This document shows positions 1 to 6,827 of a stretch of DNA of 20,542 nucleotides, piece by piece; the first letter of the stretch is position 1; every line of letters begins with the position of its first letter. The translations under genes were made by a program, and so were the position numbers. Under the pieces are notes generated by a model that made no database searches, was not told the origin of the DNA, and worked only from the letters and a program-made list of their open reading frames with translations. Source of the stretch: Methylococcaceae bacterium NSP1-2 (GTDB lineage: Bacteria > Pseudomonadota > Gammaproteobacteria > Methylococcales > Methylomonadaceae); contig NQJH01000002.1 in NCBI GenBank assembly GCA_002256685.1, positions 1 to 20,542 of the forward strand, read 5' to 3'.

Positions 1-390
1 ATAGTGAAAACTCATTTTTAGCGCGACTTCTACCGCCGCTGAGCCATTATCGGCAAAAAAACAGCGGGTTAAACCTGCGGGGGTAATTTCAACTAATTTT
101 TCCGCTAATTTAATGGCGGATTCATGCGTGAATCCGGCAAAAATTACTTGTTCTAAGTTGTCGAGTTGATCTTTTAGCGCGGCATTAATCGCGGGATTGG
201 CATGACCAAATAAATTAACCCACCATGAACTAACCGCATCGAGATAACGATTGCCATCAAAATCTTCCAGCCAAACGCCTTGGGCTTTTTTAATGGGAAT
301 CATCGGCATGGTTTCATGATCGTGCATTTGGGTACACGGATGCCACAAAACCGAGAGATCACGCTGAGCAAGGGACTGGTTAGTATTCAT
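1..390 (-). CDS. bioA: BioA, adenosylmethionine-8-amino-7-oxononanoate aminotransferase (N-terminal part)
   Basis: This PLP-dependent class III aminotransferase makes 7,8-diaminopelargonate from KAPA with S-adenosylmethionine as amino donor, in biotin synthesis. Only the first 130 codons are present; the rest lies beyond base 1. The start ATG is at 390-388. The visible protein opens MNTNQSLAQRDLSVLWHPCT and contains the BioA-typical stretches HPCTQMHDH, DGNRYLDAVSSWWVNLFGH and FFADNGSAAVEVALKMS. The last of these is the region that cradles the PLP phosphate. The catalytic Lys is outside the window. The ribosome binding site is weak. The gene follows glnA on the same strand, but two terminator hairpins lie between them, so it probably has its own promoter. 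Seen: motifs and start. Known: family reaction. Confidence 0.93.
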   Translation of the reverse strand, partial: MNTNQSLAQRDLSVLWHPCTQMHDHETMPMIPIKKAQGVWLEDFDGNRYLDAVSSWWVNLFGHANPAINAALKDQLDNLEQVIFAGFTHESAIKLAEKLVEITPAGLTRCFFADNGSAAVEVALKMSFHY

Positions 391-413
391 TTTATAGCCA
401 TTTTTAAACGCAT

Positions 414-446
414 AAAAAACCCCGCGAAGTTGGAAAACTTGCGGGG
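414..446 (-). terminator. Second (distal) rho-independent terminator after glnA
   Basis: On the minus strand a GC-rich stem, CCCCGCAAGTTT paired with AACTTCGCGGGG with one bulged base, is followed directly by TTTTTT (414-419). It lies about 40 bp after the glnA stop and before the bioA start. Confidence 0.85.
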
Positions 447-453
447 CTATCAA

Positions 454-476
454 GAAAAAACCGCGCTAAAGCGCGG
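454..476 (-). terminator. First (proximal) rho-independent terminator after glnA
   Basis: On the minus strand CCGCGC-TTTA-GCGCGG (461-476) forms a perfect 6-bp GC stem with a 4-base loop, followed by TTTTTTC (454-460). It begins 10 bp after the glnA stop codon. Confidence 0.85.
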
Positions 477-485
477 CTCTACTTA

Positions 486-1895
486 TTACAAGCTGTAGTA
501 CATATCGTATTCGACAGGGTGTGTACTCATACGAATACGCGTTACTTCTTCCATTTTCAATGCAATGTAGCCATCGATTACGTCGTCAGTGAAAACGTCA
601 CCTTGTTTTAAGAATTCACGGTCGTTGCTTAACGCTTCCAACGCTTGGTCAAATGAATGACACACTTGTGGAATTGCTTTTGCTTCTTCAGCAGGTAAGT
701 CATACAAATCTTTATCCATAGCATCGCCAGGATGGATTTTGTTTTGAATACCGTCTAAGCCCGCCATCATCATCGCAGAGAATGCCAAGTAAGGGTTTGC
801 TGTTGAGTCTGGGAAACGTACTTCGATACGACGACCTTTTGGGTTGTTGACGAAAGGAATACGAATAGACGCTGAACGGTTACGCGCTGAGTAAGCCAAC
901 ATCACAGGAGCTTCAAAACCAGGCACTAAACGTTTGTAGCTGTTAGTTGATGCGTTAGTGAAAGCATTTAATGCTTTAGCGTGTCTGATGATACCGCCGA
1001 TGTAGAACAACGCAGTTTCAGACAAGCCACCGTATAAATCACCTGTGAACAGATTTTTGCCGTCTTTAAATAACGATTGGTGAACGTGCATACCGCTACC
1101 GTTATCGCCCACTAATGGTTTAGGCATGAAAGTGGCGGTTTTGCCGTAAGCGTGTGCGATGTTAGCAATAACGTATTTCAGTTCTAATACTTCGTCAGCT
1201 TTTTTAACTAAAGTGTTAAATTTTACGCCGATTTCGCATTGACCCGCCGTCGCGACTTCGTGATGATGAACTTCAGTGATTTGACCCATTTCTTCTAAGG
1301 TTAAGCACATTGAAGAACGCATATCTTGGAATGAATCAACAGGCGGTACTGGGAAATAACCACCTTTAACACCGGGACGGTGTCCTGTGTTGCCGTCTGG
1401 ATAGACTTTTTCTGAGTTCCAGCCCGCTTCTTCTGAGTCAACTTTGTAGAAAGAGCCGCTCATGTCAGTTCCCCAACGCACGTCATCAAAGATGAAGAAT
1501 TCGTTTTCAGGACCGAAGTAGGCAGCATCAGCAATATTAGTTGATTTTAAATACGCTTCAGCGCGTTTGGCTAATGAACGGGGATCGCGCTCATAACCTT
1601 GCATGTTTTTTGGTTCGATAATGTCGCAACGCAAGATTAAGGTATTGTCATCAAAGAAGGGATCCATGACCGCAGAGGTTGGGTCTGGCATCAAAATCAT
1701 ATCTGATTCGTTGATGTGTTTCCAGCCAGCGACTGAAGAACCGTCAAACATATTGCCTTCTTCAAATGTATCTTCGTCAATACTGTGAGCAGGGAAGGTA
1801 ACGTGTTGTTCTTTACCACGCGTATCACAAAAACGAAAATCGACAAATTTTACGTCGTTTTCTTCAATCATTTTTAATACTTTTGCTATAGACAT
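486..1895 (-). CDS. glnA: Glutamine synthetase, type I (GlnA)
   Basis: It joins ammonium to glutamate using ATP and is the entry point of nitrogen assimilation; the enzyme is a cytoplasmic dodecamer. The 469-residue length matches GSI-beta enzymes. An N-terminal beta-grasp domain (to about residue 100) contains the DGSS loop at 51-54. The catalytic domain carries GPENEFFIFD (128-137), the HHHEVATAGQCE metal-binding region (210-221), GDNGSGMHVHQS (263-274), and NRSASIRIP (339-347). Tyr398 within KDLYDLP is the adenylylation site expected for GlnE control. The start is fixed by AGGAGA about 8 bp upstream. The gene is divergent from the porin across a 329-bp control region with NtrC-like sites and ends at two tandem terminators. 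I found no exact sigma-54 promoter facing glnA, so it may be read from a sigma-70 promoter. Confidence 0.98.
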   Translation of the reverse strand: MSIAKVLKMIEENDVKFVDFRFCDTRGKEQHVTFPAHSIDEDTFEEGNMFDGSSVAGWKHINESDMILMPDPTSAVMDPFFDDNTLILRCDIIEPKNMQGYERDPRSLAKRAEAYLKSTNIADAAYFGPENEFFIFDDVRWGTDMSGSFYKVDSEEAGWNSEKVYPDGNTGHRPGVKGGYFPVPPVDSFQDMRSSMCLTLEEMGQITEVHHHEVATAGQCEIGVKFNTLVKKADEVLELKYVIANIAHAYGKTATFMPKPLVGDNGSGMHVHQSLFKDGKNLFTGDLYGGLSETALFYIGGIIRHAKALNAFTNASTNSYKRLVPGFEAPVMLAYSARNRSASIRIPFVNNPKGRRIEVRFPDSTANPYLAFSAMMMAGLDGIQNKIHPGDAMDKDLYDLPAEEAKAIPQVCHSFDQALEALSNDREFLKQGDVFTDDVIDGYIALKMEEVTRIRMSTHPVEYDMYYSL

Positions 1896-2027
1896 TTATG
1901 TTGTCTCCTAAGATTTTGGGTTAATGTTTGATTCCACAGTAAAGATACCATCTTTTTTGCTGTGTTAGCCACTAAAAAAACAGTCATTGTATTGGCTTGA
2001 GTCTTGTTTTCACGATACCGACACGGA

Positions 2028-2044
2028 TGCACAATATTGATTCA
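2028..2044. promoter_or_regulatory. Weak candidate NtrC site overlapping a palindrome
   Basis: TGCACAATATTGATTCA keeps the left half of the NtrC consensus (TGCAC) and CA at the right end, but the rest of the right half is poor. It is centred 31 bp, three helical turns, from the better site at 2059-2075. A perfect palindrome, AATATTGA-T-TCAATATT (2033-2049), overlaps it, so a different dimeric regulator could bind here instead. Confidence 0.35.
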
Positions 2045-2058
2045 ATATTCTTGCTATA

Positions 2059-2075
2059 TGCACCATATTAGCGCA
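2059..2075. promoter_or_regulatory. Candidate NtrC (GlnG) enhancer site
   Basis: TGCACCATATTAGCGCA matches the NtrC consensus TGCAC-N7-GTGCA except for one base in the right half (GCGCA). Its centre lies about 97 bp upstream of the start expected from the sigma-54 promoter at 2138-2153, a normal enhancer distance. It sits between glnA and a porin, which suits a nitrogen regulator. Motif match by eye only. Confidence 0.55.
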
Positions 2076-2137
2076 ATAATTCGTTAAAAATCTAAAATAT
2101 AGCTTATAAACAACGGTTTTATCATTAAAACAACTGT

Positions 2138-2153
2138 TGGCACAGTATCTGCT
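2138..2153 (+). promoter_or_regulatory. Sigma-54 (RpoN) promoter for the porin-lipoprotein genes
   Basis: TGGCACAGTATCTGCT fits the -24/-12 consensus TGGCAC-N5-TTGCW: the -24 hexamer is complete, GG and GC are separated by exactly 10 bases, and the only deviation is C for the first T of the -12 box. Transcription would begin near 2163-2165, leaving a leader of about 60 bases before the ATG at 2225. The sigma factor itself is encoded at 16453-17895. Confidence 0.75.
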
Positions 2154-2224
2154 AGATTAATTAACAGTTAGCGGGGGTTGTTTGCCATCCTGTTTATATT
2201 TGTTTCTCGAAAGGAGCCAGTAAA

Positions 2225-3640
2225 ATGAAATACTTGTTATTAAATCGCAAAAATCGAATGATTTTAGCTACTATTGGTAGTTTTTTATCCATTACTATCG
2301 GAACACCAGAAGCGGTAGCAGATACAACAGATGCCGATCTTAACGCAAAAGAAGAACAATATGAGCCTGTGCCAGAAAAAGGCATGATTAAGGCACTGAC
2401 AAAATATGATATTAACGAAACCAAGTTTTTAAAAAATAATGGCATTGTCGTAGGTGGTTGGGTAAATGGCGGTATTACCTATAATTCGAGCAATCCAACT
2501 GATAGATTTAATGGTCCTGTGACGTTTGCTGATCGTGCGAGTGAATTTCAATTGAATCAATTGAATTTATATATTCAACGCGCCGTTGCGACCGAAGGTG
2601 ATAAATGGGATTTCGGCGGACGTTTTGATTTTATGTTCGGTACCGATTCGGTATTTACTCAAGCTTATGGTGTTCCCGCTTATGATGTGAATACCTTACA
2701 ACCGCTGAACCGTAGTAACTGGGATTTACACATGTTACGCGGTCAAAATCGTTTTTATGATATAGCCTTACCGCAAGCGTATGTCGAAGCCTACATTCCT
2801 GTCGGTAACGGTTTGAATGTTAAAGCAGGGCATTTTTATACGCCTATCGGTTATGAAACCGTTCCTGCACCTGATAACTTCTTTTACAGCCATGCGTACA
2901 CTATGCAATATGGCGAACCATTCACCCATACCGGTATTTTAGCTAATTACACCGTTAACAGTAATGTGTCCGTCATGGGCGGTGTCACTACAGGGAGTGC
3001 GACAGGCGGCTGGGATGGTGGTTGGAATAAACAGTTAGGTAATTGGGCAGGTATCGCTGGCGCAACGTGGACAAGTACCGATAAAGCCACATCAGCGAAT
3101 ATCAGTGGTACTTACGGAGCGACATCAGAACACAGCAGCCAATCATGGGGCTTGTACAGCATTGTGTTAAAACACAATATCACCGATAAAACCCATTTAA
3201 TTTTGCAACACGATCACGGTTATGCCAATAACGTCGCCTTGTCTACCGTTAGAGATGCACAGTGGTATGGCATTAACAGCCATTTATATTACGACGTTCA
3301 AGATGATTTATCGGTAGGACTGCGTGGTGAATGGTTTAGAGACCAAGACGGTTTCCGTGTATGTTCACCTGGCCGTGTTGCAGCAACCACTAATAATGAG
3401 GATGGTGCTGCGGTCAGTACCGCAGCGAGTGGTAACTTTTTATCAACTTGTCAGCCTGCAACTTACTACGCGATTACTGCGGGTCTAAATTGGAAGCCAA
3501 AACCATGGATAAATATTCGTCCTAATGTGCGTTATGATTGGAACGATGGCAGTTCAGCGGGTGTGCCTTATAACGCCTTTGACGGTGGTACTAAACAAAA
3601 TCAATTTTTGTTCTCTACCGATGCAACTATCACGTTCTAA
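2225..3640 (+). CDS. Outer-membrane beta-barrel porin, OmpL-like (bbp2) family
   Basis: The 471-residue precursor has a signal peptide at about residues 1-32: basic MKYLLLNRKNR, a hydrophobic run MILATIGSFLSITIG, and a likely cut near AVA-DTT. The rest alternates short aromatic-rich strands and ends in Phe (TDATITF), as outer-membrane barrels do. The segment GHFYTPIGYETVPAPDNFF followed by YSHAYTMQYGEPFTHTG is characteristic of the OmpL-like porin-2 family. The substrate cannot be read from sequence. The sigma-54 promoter, NtrC-like sites and divergent glnA suggest uptake of a nitrogen source; the amide/urea porin FmdC of Methylophilus is a functional analogue by context only. The start is supported by AAAGGAG 9 bp upstream. 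Two Cys in a loop (CSPGRV and STCQPA) could form a disulfide. A small lipoprotein gene follows 77 bp downstream. Confidence 0.85.
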   Translation: MKYLLLNRKNRMILATIGSFLSITIGTPEAVADTTDADLNAKEEQYEPVPEKGMIKALTKYDINETKFLKNNGIVVGGWVNGGITYNSSNPTDRFNGPVTFADRASEFQLNQLNLYIQRAVATEGDKWDFGGRFDFMFGTDSVFTQAYGVPAYDVNTLQPLNRSNWDLHMLRGQNRFYDIALPQAYVEAYIPVGNGLNVKAGHFYTPIGYETVPAPDNFFYSHAYTMQYGEPFTHTGILANYTVNSNVSVMGGVTTGSATGGWDGGWNKQLGNWAGIAGATWTSTDKATSANISGTYGATSEHSSQSWGLYSIVLKHNITDKTHLILQHDHGYANNVALSTVRDAQWYGINSHLYYDVQDDLSVGLRGEWFRDQDGFRVCSPGRVAATTNNEDGAAVSTAASGNFLSTCQPATYYAITAGLNWKPKPWINIRPNVRYDWNDGSSAGVPYNAFDGGTKQNQFLFSTDATITF

Positions 3641-3660
3641 GGCAGCTTTAACGTAGATTC

Positions 3661-3681
3661 GGTTGCCGCTTTTTGGCAACC
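3661..3681 (+). other. Hairpin between porin and lipoprotein genes
   Basis: GGTTGCC (3661-3667) pairs perfectly with GGCAACC (3675-3681) around a 7-base loop. No T-run follows, so it is more likely an mRNA-stabilising or processing hairpin that lets the porin be made in excess over the lipoprotein than a full terminator. Confidence 0.45.
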
Positions 3682-3717
3682 CAACATAAAAACAACAAAA
3701 ACGGTGGAGATTCCCCT

Positions 3718-4056
3718 ATGAAAATCAACTTACTGATTACTTTGATATTAACATTTGGCTTACTGAATGGATGTGCCAAAACTGATCCTCACCCTATGGA
3801 TATGAGTCAAGCCGTGCAAAGCGCGAGTTCTAAAGCCGATCATGAGGCACTGGCGGAACACTACGAGGAAACGGCGGCAGAAATGCAGCTTAAGGTTAAT
3901 GAACACAAGAAACTTCTCGCTCAATATGAAGCCAAGAGCTATTTATATGGTAAGCAGGCAGAAGATTTAAAAGCGCATTGCAAAAGATTGATTAGTATCT
4001 ATGAAAGTGCTGTCGAGGAAAATCTAAGTATGGCGAAGATGCACAGGCAGATGTAG
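3718..4056 (+). CDS. Small helical lipoprotein of unknown function
   Basis: I do not recognise the family. The ATG at 3718, preceded by GGTGGAG about 8 bp upstream, is preferred to an upstream in-frame ATG at 3673, because it puts the signal peptide at the N-terminus. The 112-residue protein begins MKINLLITLILTFGLLNGCA: Lys at position 2, a hydrophobic run, and a lipobox Leu-Asn-Gly-Cys with Cys19 as the lipidated residue. Position +2 is Ala, not Asp, so sorting to the outer membrane is expected. Residues 30-112 are charged and helical (DHEALAEHYEETAAEMQLKV and onwards), probably a coiled coil, with one further Cys (KAHCKRL). It lies 77 bp after the porin and before a strong terminator, so it probably shares the sigma-54 transcript. 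A periplasmic partner of the porin is possible but unproven. Confidence 0.75.
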   Translation: MKINLLITLILTFGLLNGCAKTDPHPMDMSQAVQSASSKADHEALAEHYEETAAEMQLKVNEHKKLLAQYEAKSYLYGKQAEDLKAHCKRLISIYESAVEENLSMAKMHRQM

Positions 4057-4072
4057 TCACTTTTAAAAAACT

Positions 4073-4098
4073 AAAATACGCCCACGGGCGTATTTTTT
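4073..4098 (+). terminator. Rho-independent terminator after the lipoprotein gene
   Basis: AATACGCCC paired with GGGCGTATT around a 2-base AC centre (loop slightly larger in practice), followed by TTTT. It closes the porin-lipoprotein unit 17 bp after the stop codon. Confidence 0.88.
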
Positions 4099-4122
4099 AA
4101 CGCGTAGGGTTTAGCAATAACA

Positions 4123-4176
4123 GGAGTCCAATAGCTTTAGCTATTGGCTAGAAAACAGCTAAAGCTGTTTTACTCC
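4123..4176. repeat. Double-hairpin repeat, copy 1 (GGAGT...ACTCC family)
   Basis: The 54-bp unit is built as GGAGT, a perfect 20-bp palindrome CCAATAGCTTTAGCTATTGG (4128-4147), CTAG, a second perfect 20-bp palindrome AAAACAGCTAAAGCTGTTTT (4152-4171), then ACTCC. The ends GGAGT and ACTCC are inverted repeats of each other. Related copies are at 6721-6777 and 15135-15188. This copy lies between two convergent genes. No target duplication was seen. Confidence 0.85.
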
Positions 4177-4232
4177 TACATAACTTTTGCTTTTAACGGT
4201 GAGCAGTGAGGACTTGCTGATATTCACGGTAA

Positions 4233-6473
4233 TTAGCTTCGAGTCAATAATAATTCAAACTCTTCAATGGGCAGTGGTTTACTAAATAGATAACCCTGAC
4301 AAGACAAACAGCCATGCTGTTCTAAAAAAGCCCGTTGCGCTTCCGTCTCCACCCCTTCAGCAATCACATCCAAGCCTAAATTATGTGCCATACCGATGAT
4401 GGTTTGCACAATGACCGAATCTGCGTGTCTTATACCGATATTGCGAATGAATGACTGGTCAATCTTGAGTTGATCTAGTGGTAGTTGGGTTAAATAGGCG
4501 AGTGATGAATAACCGGTGCCAAAATCATCCATAGAAAAGCGCAAACCAATTTTTCGCAGTGCCTTCATTTTGTGAATGGTGTCGTGAATGTCGTCAAGCA
4601 CCAAACTTTCGGTCAATTCCAGCTTGAGTCGGTCGGGTTTAATCGCATTCTGATGCAGAATCTGGGTTATTTGCGCGACAAAATTAGATTGTTGAAATTG
4701 CTTTGCACTGACATTGACGGCGAGTTGTAAATGCTGCGTATGCGGATTGCTTTCCCAGCGTTTAATCTGTGCGCAAGCCGTTTCCAAAATCCATTGCCCA
4801 ATAGGCAATATCAAGCCCGTTTCTTCCGTTAATGGAATAAAATCCTCAGGTAATATTAAGCCATGACGCGGATGTTTCCAGCGTATTAGCACTTCAGCAC
4901 CAATGGCATGGCTATCGTGAGTGGTCTGTAATTGGTAATACAGCTCGAATTGATTTTCTGCCAGAGCCAAATGCAAATCCGCTTCCAATGCAAGGCGAGC
5001 GTTGATATTGGCTTGCATTTGTGGATCGAAAAAACGCAGAGTATTACGACCCGCTGCTTTCGCTTGATACATCGCAATATCTGCCTGCTTCAACAATTCT
5101 TCACTATTGCGGACATGATTTTTAAATAGCGTTGCACCGATGCTGGGTGTATTACGATAATTGTAGTTGGCAAGTTGATAAGGCTGATTAAGTGCTGCCA
5201 GAATTTTTTCGCCAACCATTTCAGTTTGCGTGGCGGCATCAAGCGCGTGTTCGTTCAAATTTTCCAGCATCACGATAAATTCATCGCCGCTCAAACGGGC
5301 AATGGTATCGTTTTCGCGTACACAGTCAGTCAGTCGTTTGGCAACCTGTTGTAATAGCAAGTCACCCATGTCATGACCTAGTGTATCGTTGAGGGTCTTA
5401 AAATTGTCGAGGTCAATGAACAGCAACGCGCCATTTTTGCCGCTATGGGTACTGGAAGCCAATGCTTGTTCAAGTCTATCTAATAATAACCGCCGATTAG
5501 GCAGACCCGTCAGGGAATCGTAGAAAGCCAAATGCTCAATTTCATCAGATGCCAACTTGCTTAGTGTGATGTCGGAAAAGGTGGCAACGTAATGGCTGAC
5601 AATGCCGTCTAAATCTTCTACAGCGGTGATATTCATATATTGTGGATAGACTTCACCGCTTTTTCGCCGATTCCAGATTTCGCCTTTCCATACCCCCGTA
5701 TCATGAATGCTCTTCCACATCGCGGTATAAAAGTTGCTATCGTGTAGACCCGATTGCAGCATTTTAGGGTTTTTGCCTACCACTTCGTCAGCCGTATATC
5801 CTGTGATGCTAGTGAAAGTGCGATTGACAGCGAGGATTAAATGCTTGGTATCGGTAACAATAATACCTTGTTGAGATTCAAAGACAATGGCAGCGATGCG
5901 TAGCTGTTGTTCGGCTAACTTTCTTTGAGTAATATCAGTCAGCGTGATGCGTAACATAAAAAGCCCATCTTTCATTTCGATAGCGAGGCAATCGAGGCAG
6001 GCAATAAATCGAGTGCCATTAGCGTGGATCAGGGTCAATTCAATATTTTGTTTATCGCGTTGTTGTTTGGTATGCAGAAAATGACGATACCAGCGGTTTT
6101 TATCTTCATCGGCGATGTAGCTGGCAAAACGACGATTAATCAGTTTCGAGCGTTCCCTGCCCAGCAATATCGCACCCGTGAGGTTAATTTCAGTCACCAT
6201 ACCAGAGGTGCTTAGGGTCAGATAGCCGACAGGGGAAAAATCATACAAATCGATATAGCGGTCGCGGGCTTCTTCTAACGTATTATGCGCCTGTCGCAAT
6301 TCCTCATTCTGCATCTCCAATTCAATCTGATGCACTTGCAGTTCGTATAACTGTCTATCGGTGTCTTGCTGAGAAATATCCCTGTCAGTCTGCGTTGTGT
6401 TAGCAAGCTCTGCTTCTGCTCGCGCTCGAAGTTGCTGATTAGACGGCTGTTCGTAATCTTGTTTTTGGCTCAT
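4233..6473 (-). CDS. PAS-PAS-GGDEF-EAL cyclic-di-GMP enzyme
   Basis: Predicted cytoplasmic sensor that could both make and break cyclic-di-GMP; no membrane segment is seen. The 746 residues comprise an N-terminal helical stretch (about 1-72, QNEELRQAHNTLEEAR), PAS 1 (about 73-185), PAS 2 with PAC (about 190-308), GGDEF (about 313-485) and EAL (about 490-742). The cyclase motif reads SGDEF (395-399), with Ser for the first Gly, a substitution found in active enzymes. An inhibitory-site RxxD (R387-D390) sits exactly five residues before it. The phosphodiesterase motif reads EVL (527-529); other metal and catalytic positions are present: N587 (NVS), E619 (ELTES), D649-D650 (DDFGTGYSS), K670 (KID), E706 (EGVET) and Q726. 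Both activities are therefore plausible. GAGGAC precedes the ATG. The gene lies downstream of the CheB-CheR-PAS gene on the same strand; the intervening repeats make co-transcription uncertain. Confidence 0.93.
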   Translation of the reverse strand: MSQKQDYEQPSNQQLRARAEAELANTTQTDRDISQQDTDRQLYELQVHQIELEMQNEELRQAHNTLEEARDRYIDLYDFSPVGYLTLSTSGMVTEINLTGAILLGRERSKLINRRFASYIADEDKNRWYRHFLHTKQQRDKQNIELTLIHANGTRFIACLDCLAIEMKDGLFMLRITLTDITQRKLAEQQLRIAAIVFESQQGIIVTDTKHLILAVNRTFTSITGYTADEVVGKNPKMLQSGLHDSNFYTAMWKSIHDTGVWKGEIWNRRKSGEVYPQYMNITAVEDLDGIVSHYVATFSDITLSKLASDEIEHLAFYDSLTGLPNRRLLLDRLEQALASSTHSGKNGALLFIDLDNFKTLNDTLGHDMGDLLLQQVAKRLTDCVRENDTIARLSGDEFIVMLENLNEHALDAATQTEMVGEKILAALNQPYQLANYNYRNTPSIGATLFKNHVRNSEELLKQADIAMYQAKAAGRNTLRFFDPQMQANINARLALEADLHLALAENQFELYYQLQTTHDSHAIGAEVLIRWKHPRHGLILPEDFIPLTEETGLILPIGQWILETACAQIKRWESNPHTQHLQLAVNVSAKQFQQSNFVAQITQILHQNAIKPDRLKLELTESLVLDDIHDTIHKMKALRKIGLRFSMDDFGTGYSSLAYLTQLPLDQLKIDQSFIRNIGIRHADSVIVQTIIGMAHNLGLDVIAEGVETEAQRAFLEQHGCLSCQGYLFSKPLPIEEFELLLTRS

Positions 6474-6550
6474 GAGTGTCCTCGTTAGAGAGGGCTAGGG
6501 GAAATTAATAGTGAAGGTTAAACATAAGTTTTCAGGCATTAACTAAAAAC

Positions 6551-6632
6551 TTAACCGTTCGCCCTGAGCTTGTCGAAGGGTGAACGGTTAAGCCATTCAT
6601 AGTTCGACAGGCTCACCACGAACGGCTTAACC
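6551..6632. repeat. Inverted pair of GTTCG/CGAAC palindromic repeats (REP-like)
   Basis: The left unit is itself a palindrome: TTAACCGTTC...GAACGGTTAA around GCCCTGAGCTTGTCGAAGGG (6551-6591). The right unit, GTTCGACAGGCTCACCACG and on (6602-6632), is a diverged inverted copy, since TGAGCTTGTCGAA in one matches TGAGCCTGTCGAA in the other strand. Repeats with this core (CCTGAGCTTGTCGAAGG) are scattered in intergenic regions of many proteobacterial genomes. Confidence 0.8.
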
Positions 6633-6702
6633 TTACTCCCAATATCAGAAAACTTTTGTTCAGCTTATCTTTATTAACGAACAAAACCAGCAATCTATTT
6701 TT

Positions 6703-6827
6703 GGGTAGTGGGTTAAATCTGGAGTCAAAAAGCTTTAGCTTTTTACGATTCGCCAATAGCTAAAGCTATTGGACTCCATAATTTTTATCCTGATAATATA
6801 TGAAATAACAGCTTTAACCCACTACCC
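6703..6827. mobile_element. MITE-like element with perfect 15-bp inverted ends and target duplication
   Basis: GGGTAGTGGGTTAAA (6703-6717) is an exact inverted repeat of TTTAACCCACTACCC (6813-6827). The same 7 bases, TATTTTT, stand directly outside both ends (6696-6702 and 6828-6834), as a target-site duplication would. The boundary is ambiguous by one base, since C precedes the left copy and ends the right inverted repeat. The 125-bp interior has no coding capacity and holds copy 2 of the double-hairpin repeat. The right end lies in the stop codon of the CheB-CheR-PAS gene; removing the element in silico regenerates the same TAG. A transposase in trans is assumed; none is in the window. Confidence 0.65.
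6721..6777. repeat. Double-hairpin repeat, copy 2 (GGAGT...ACTCC family)
   Basis: The 57-bp copy is GGAGT, C, palindrome AAAAAGCTTTAGCTTTTT (6727-6744), spacer ACGATTCG, palindrome CCAATAGCTAAAGCTATTGG (6753-6772), ACTCC. Compared with copy 1 the order of the two hairpins is reversed: the CCAATAGCT palindrome is next to ACTCC here and next to GGAGT there, so the copies are in opposite orientation. It sits inside the MITE-like element. Confidence 0.85.

Larger units (their letters stand above)
1896..2224. other. Divergent control region between glnA and the porin
   Basis: This 329-bp non-coding, AT-rich stretch contains two candidate NtrC sites (2028-2044 and 2059-2075), a perfect 17-bp inverted repeat (2033-2049), and a sigma-54 promoter facing the porin (2138-2153). 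An AAAGGAG ribosome binding site precedes the porin ATG at about 2209-2216, and AGGAGA precedes glnA. The nearest sigma-54-like match facing glnA (TGGC at 1972-1969, GCAAA at 1960-1956) has 8 rather than 10 bases between GG and GC, so I do not call it a promoter. Confidence 0.7.
6474..6826. other. Repeat-filled spacer between the two signalling genes
   Basis: No gene is seen in these 353 bp. It holds an inverted pair of GTTCG-type palindromic repeats (6551-6632) and a MITE-like element (6703-6827) that carries copy 2 of the double-hairpin repeat. AAGTTTTC at 6526-6533 and GAAAACTT at 6648-6655, with imperfect pairing around them, enclose the first block in a larger inverted repeat. Much of the spacer could fold when transcribed and may uncouple the two genes. 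Confidence 0.7.

Noticed and set aside
1956..1972. Sigma-54-like promoter facing glnA
   Set aside because: GG and GC are 8 bases apart; the factor needs 10.
1993..2009. Second sigma-54-like sequence (TGGCTTGAGTCTTGTTT) facing the porin
   Set aside because: The -24 box is poor, the -12 GC is GT, and it lies upstream of the enhancer-like sites and over 200 bp from the ATG; the site at 2138-2153 is far better.
3673..3717. Upstream in-frame start for the small lipoprotein
   Set aside because: It would bury the signal peptide behind 15 polar residues and begins inside the intergenic hairpin.
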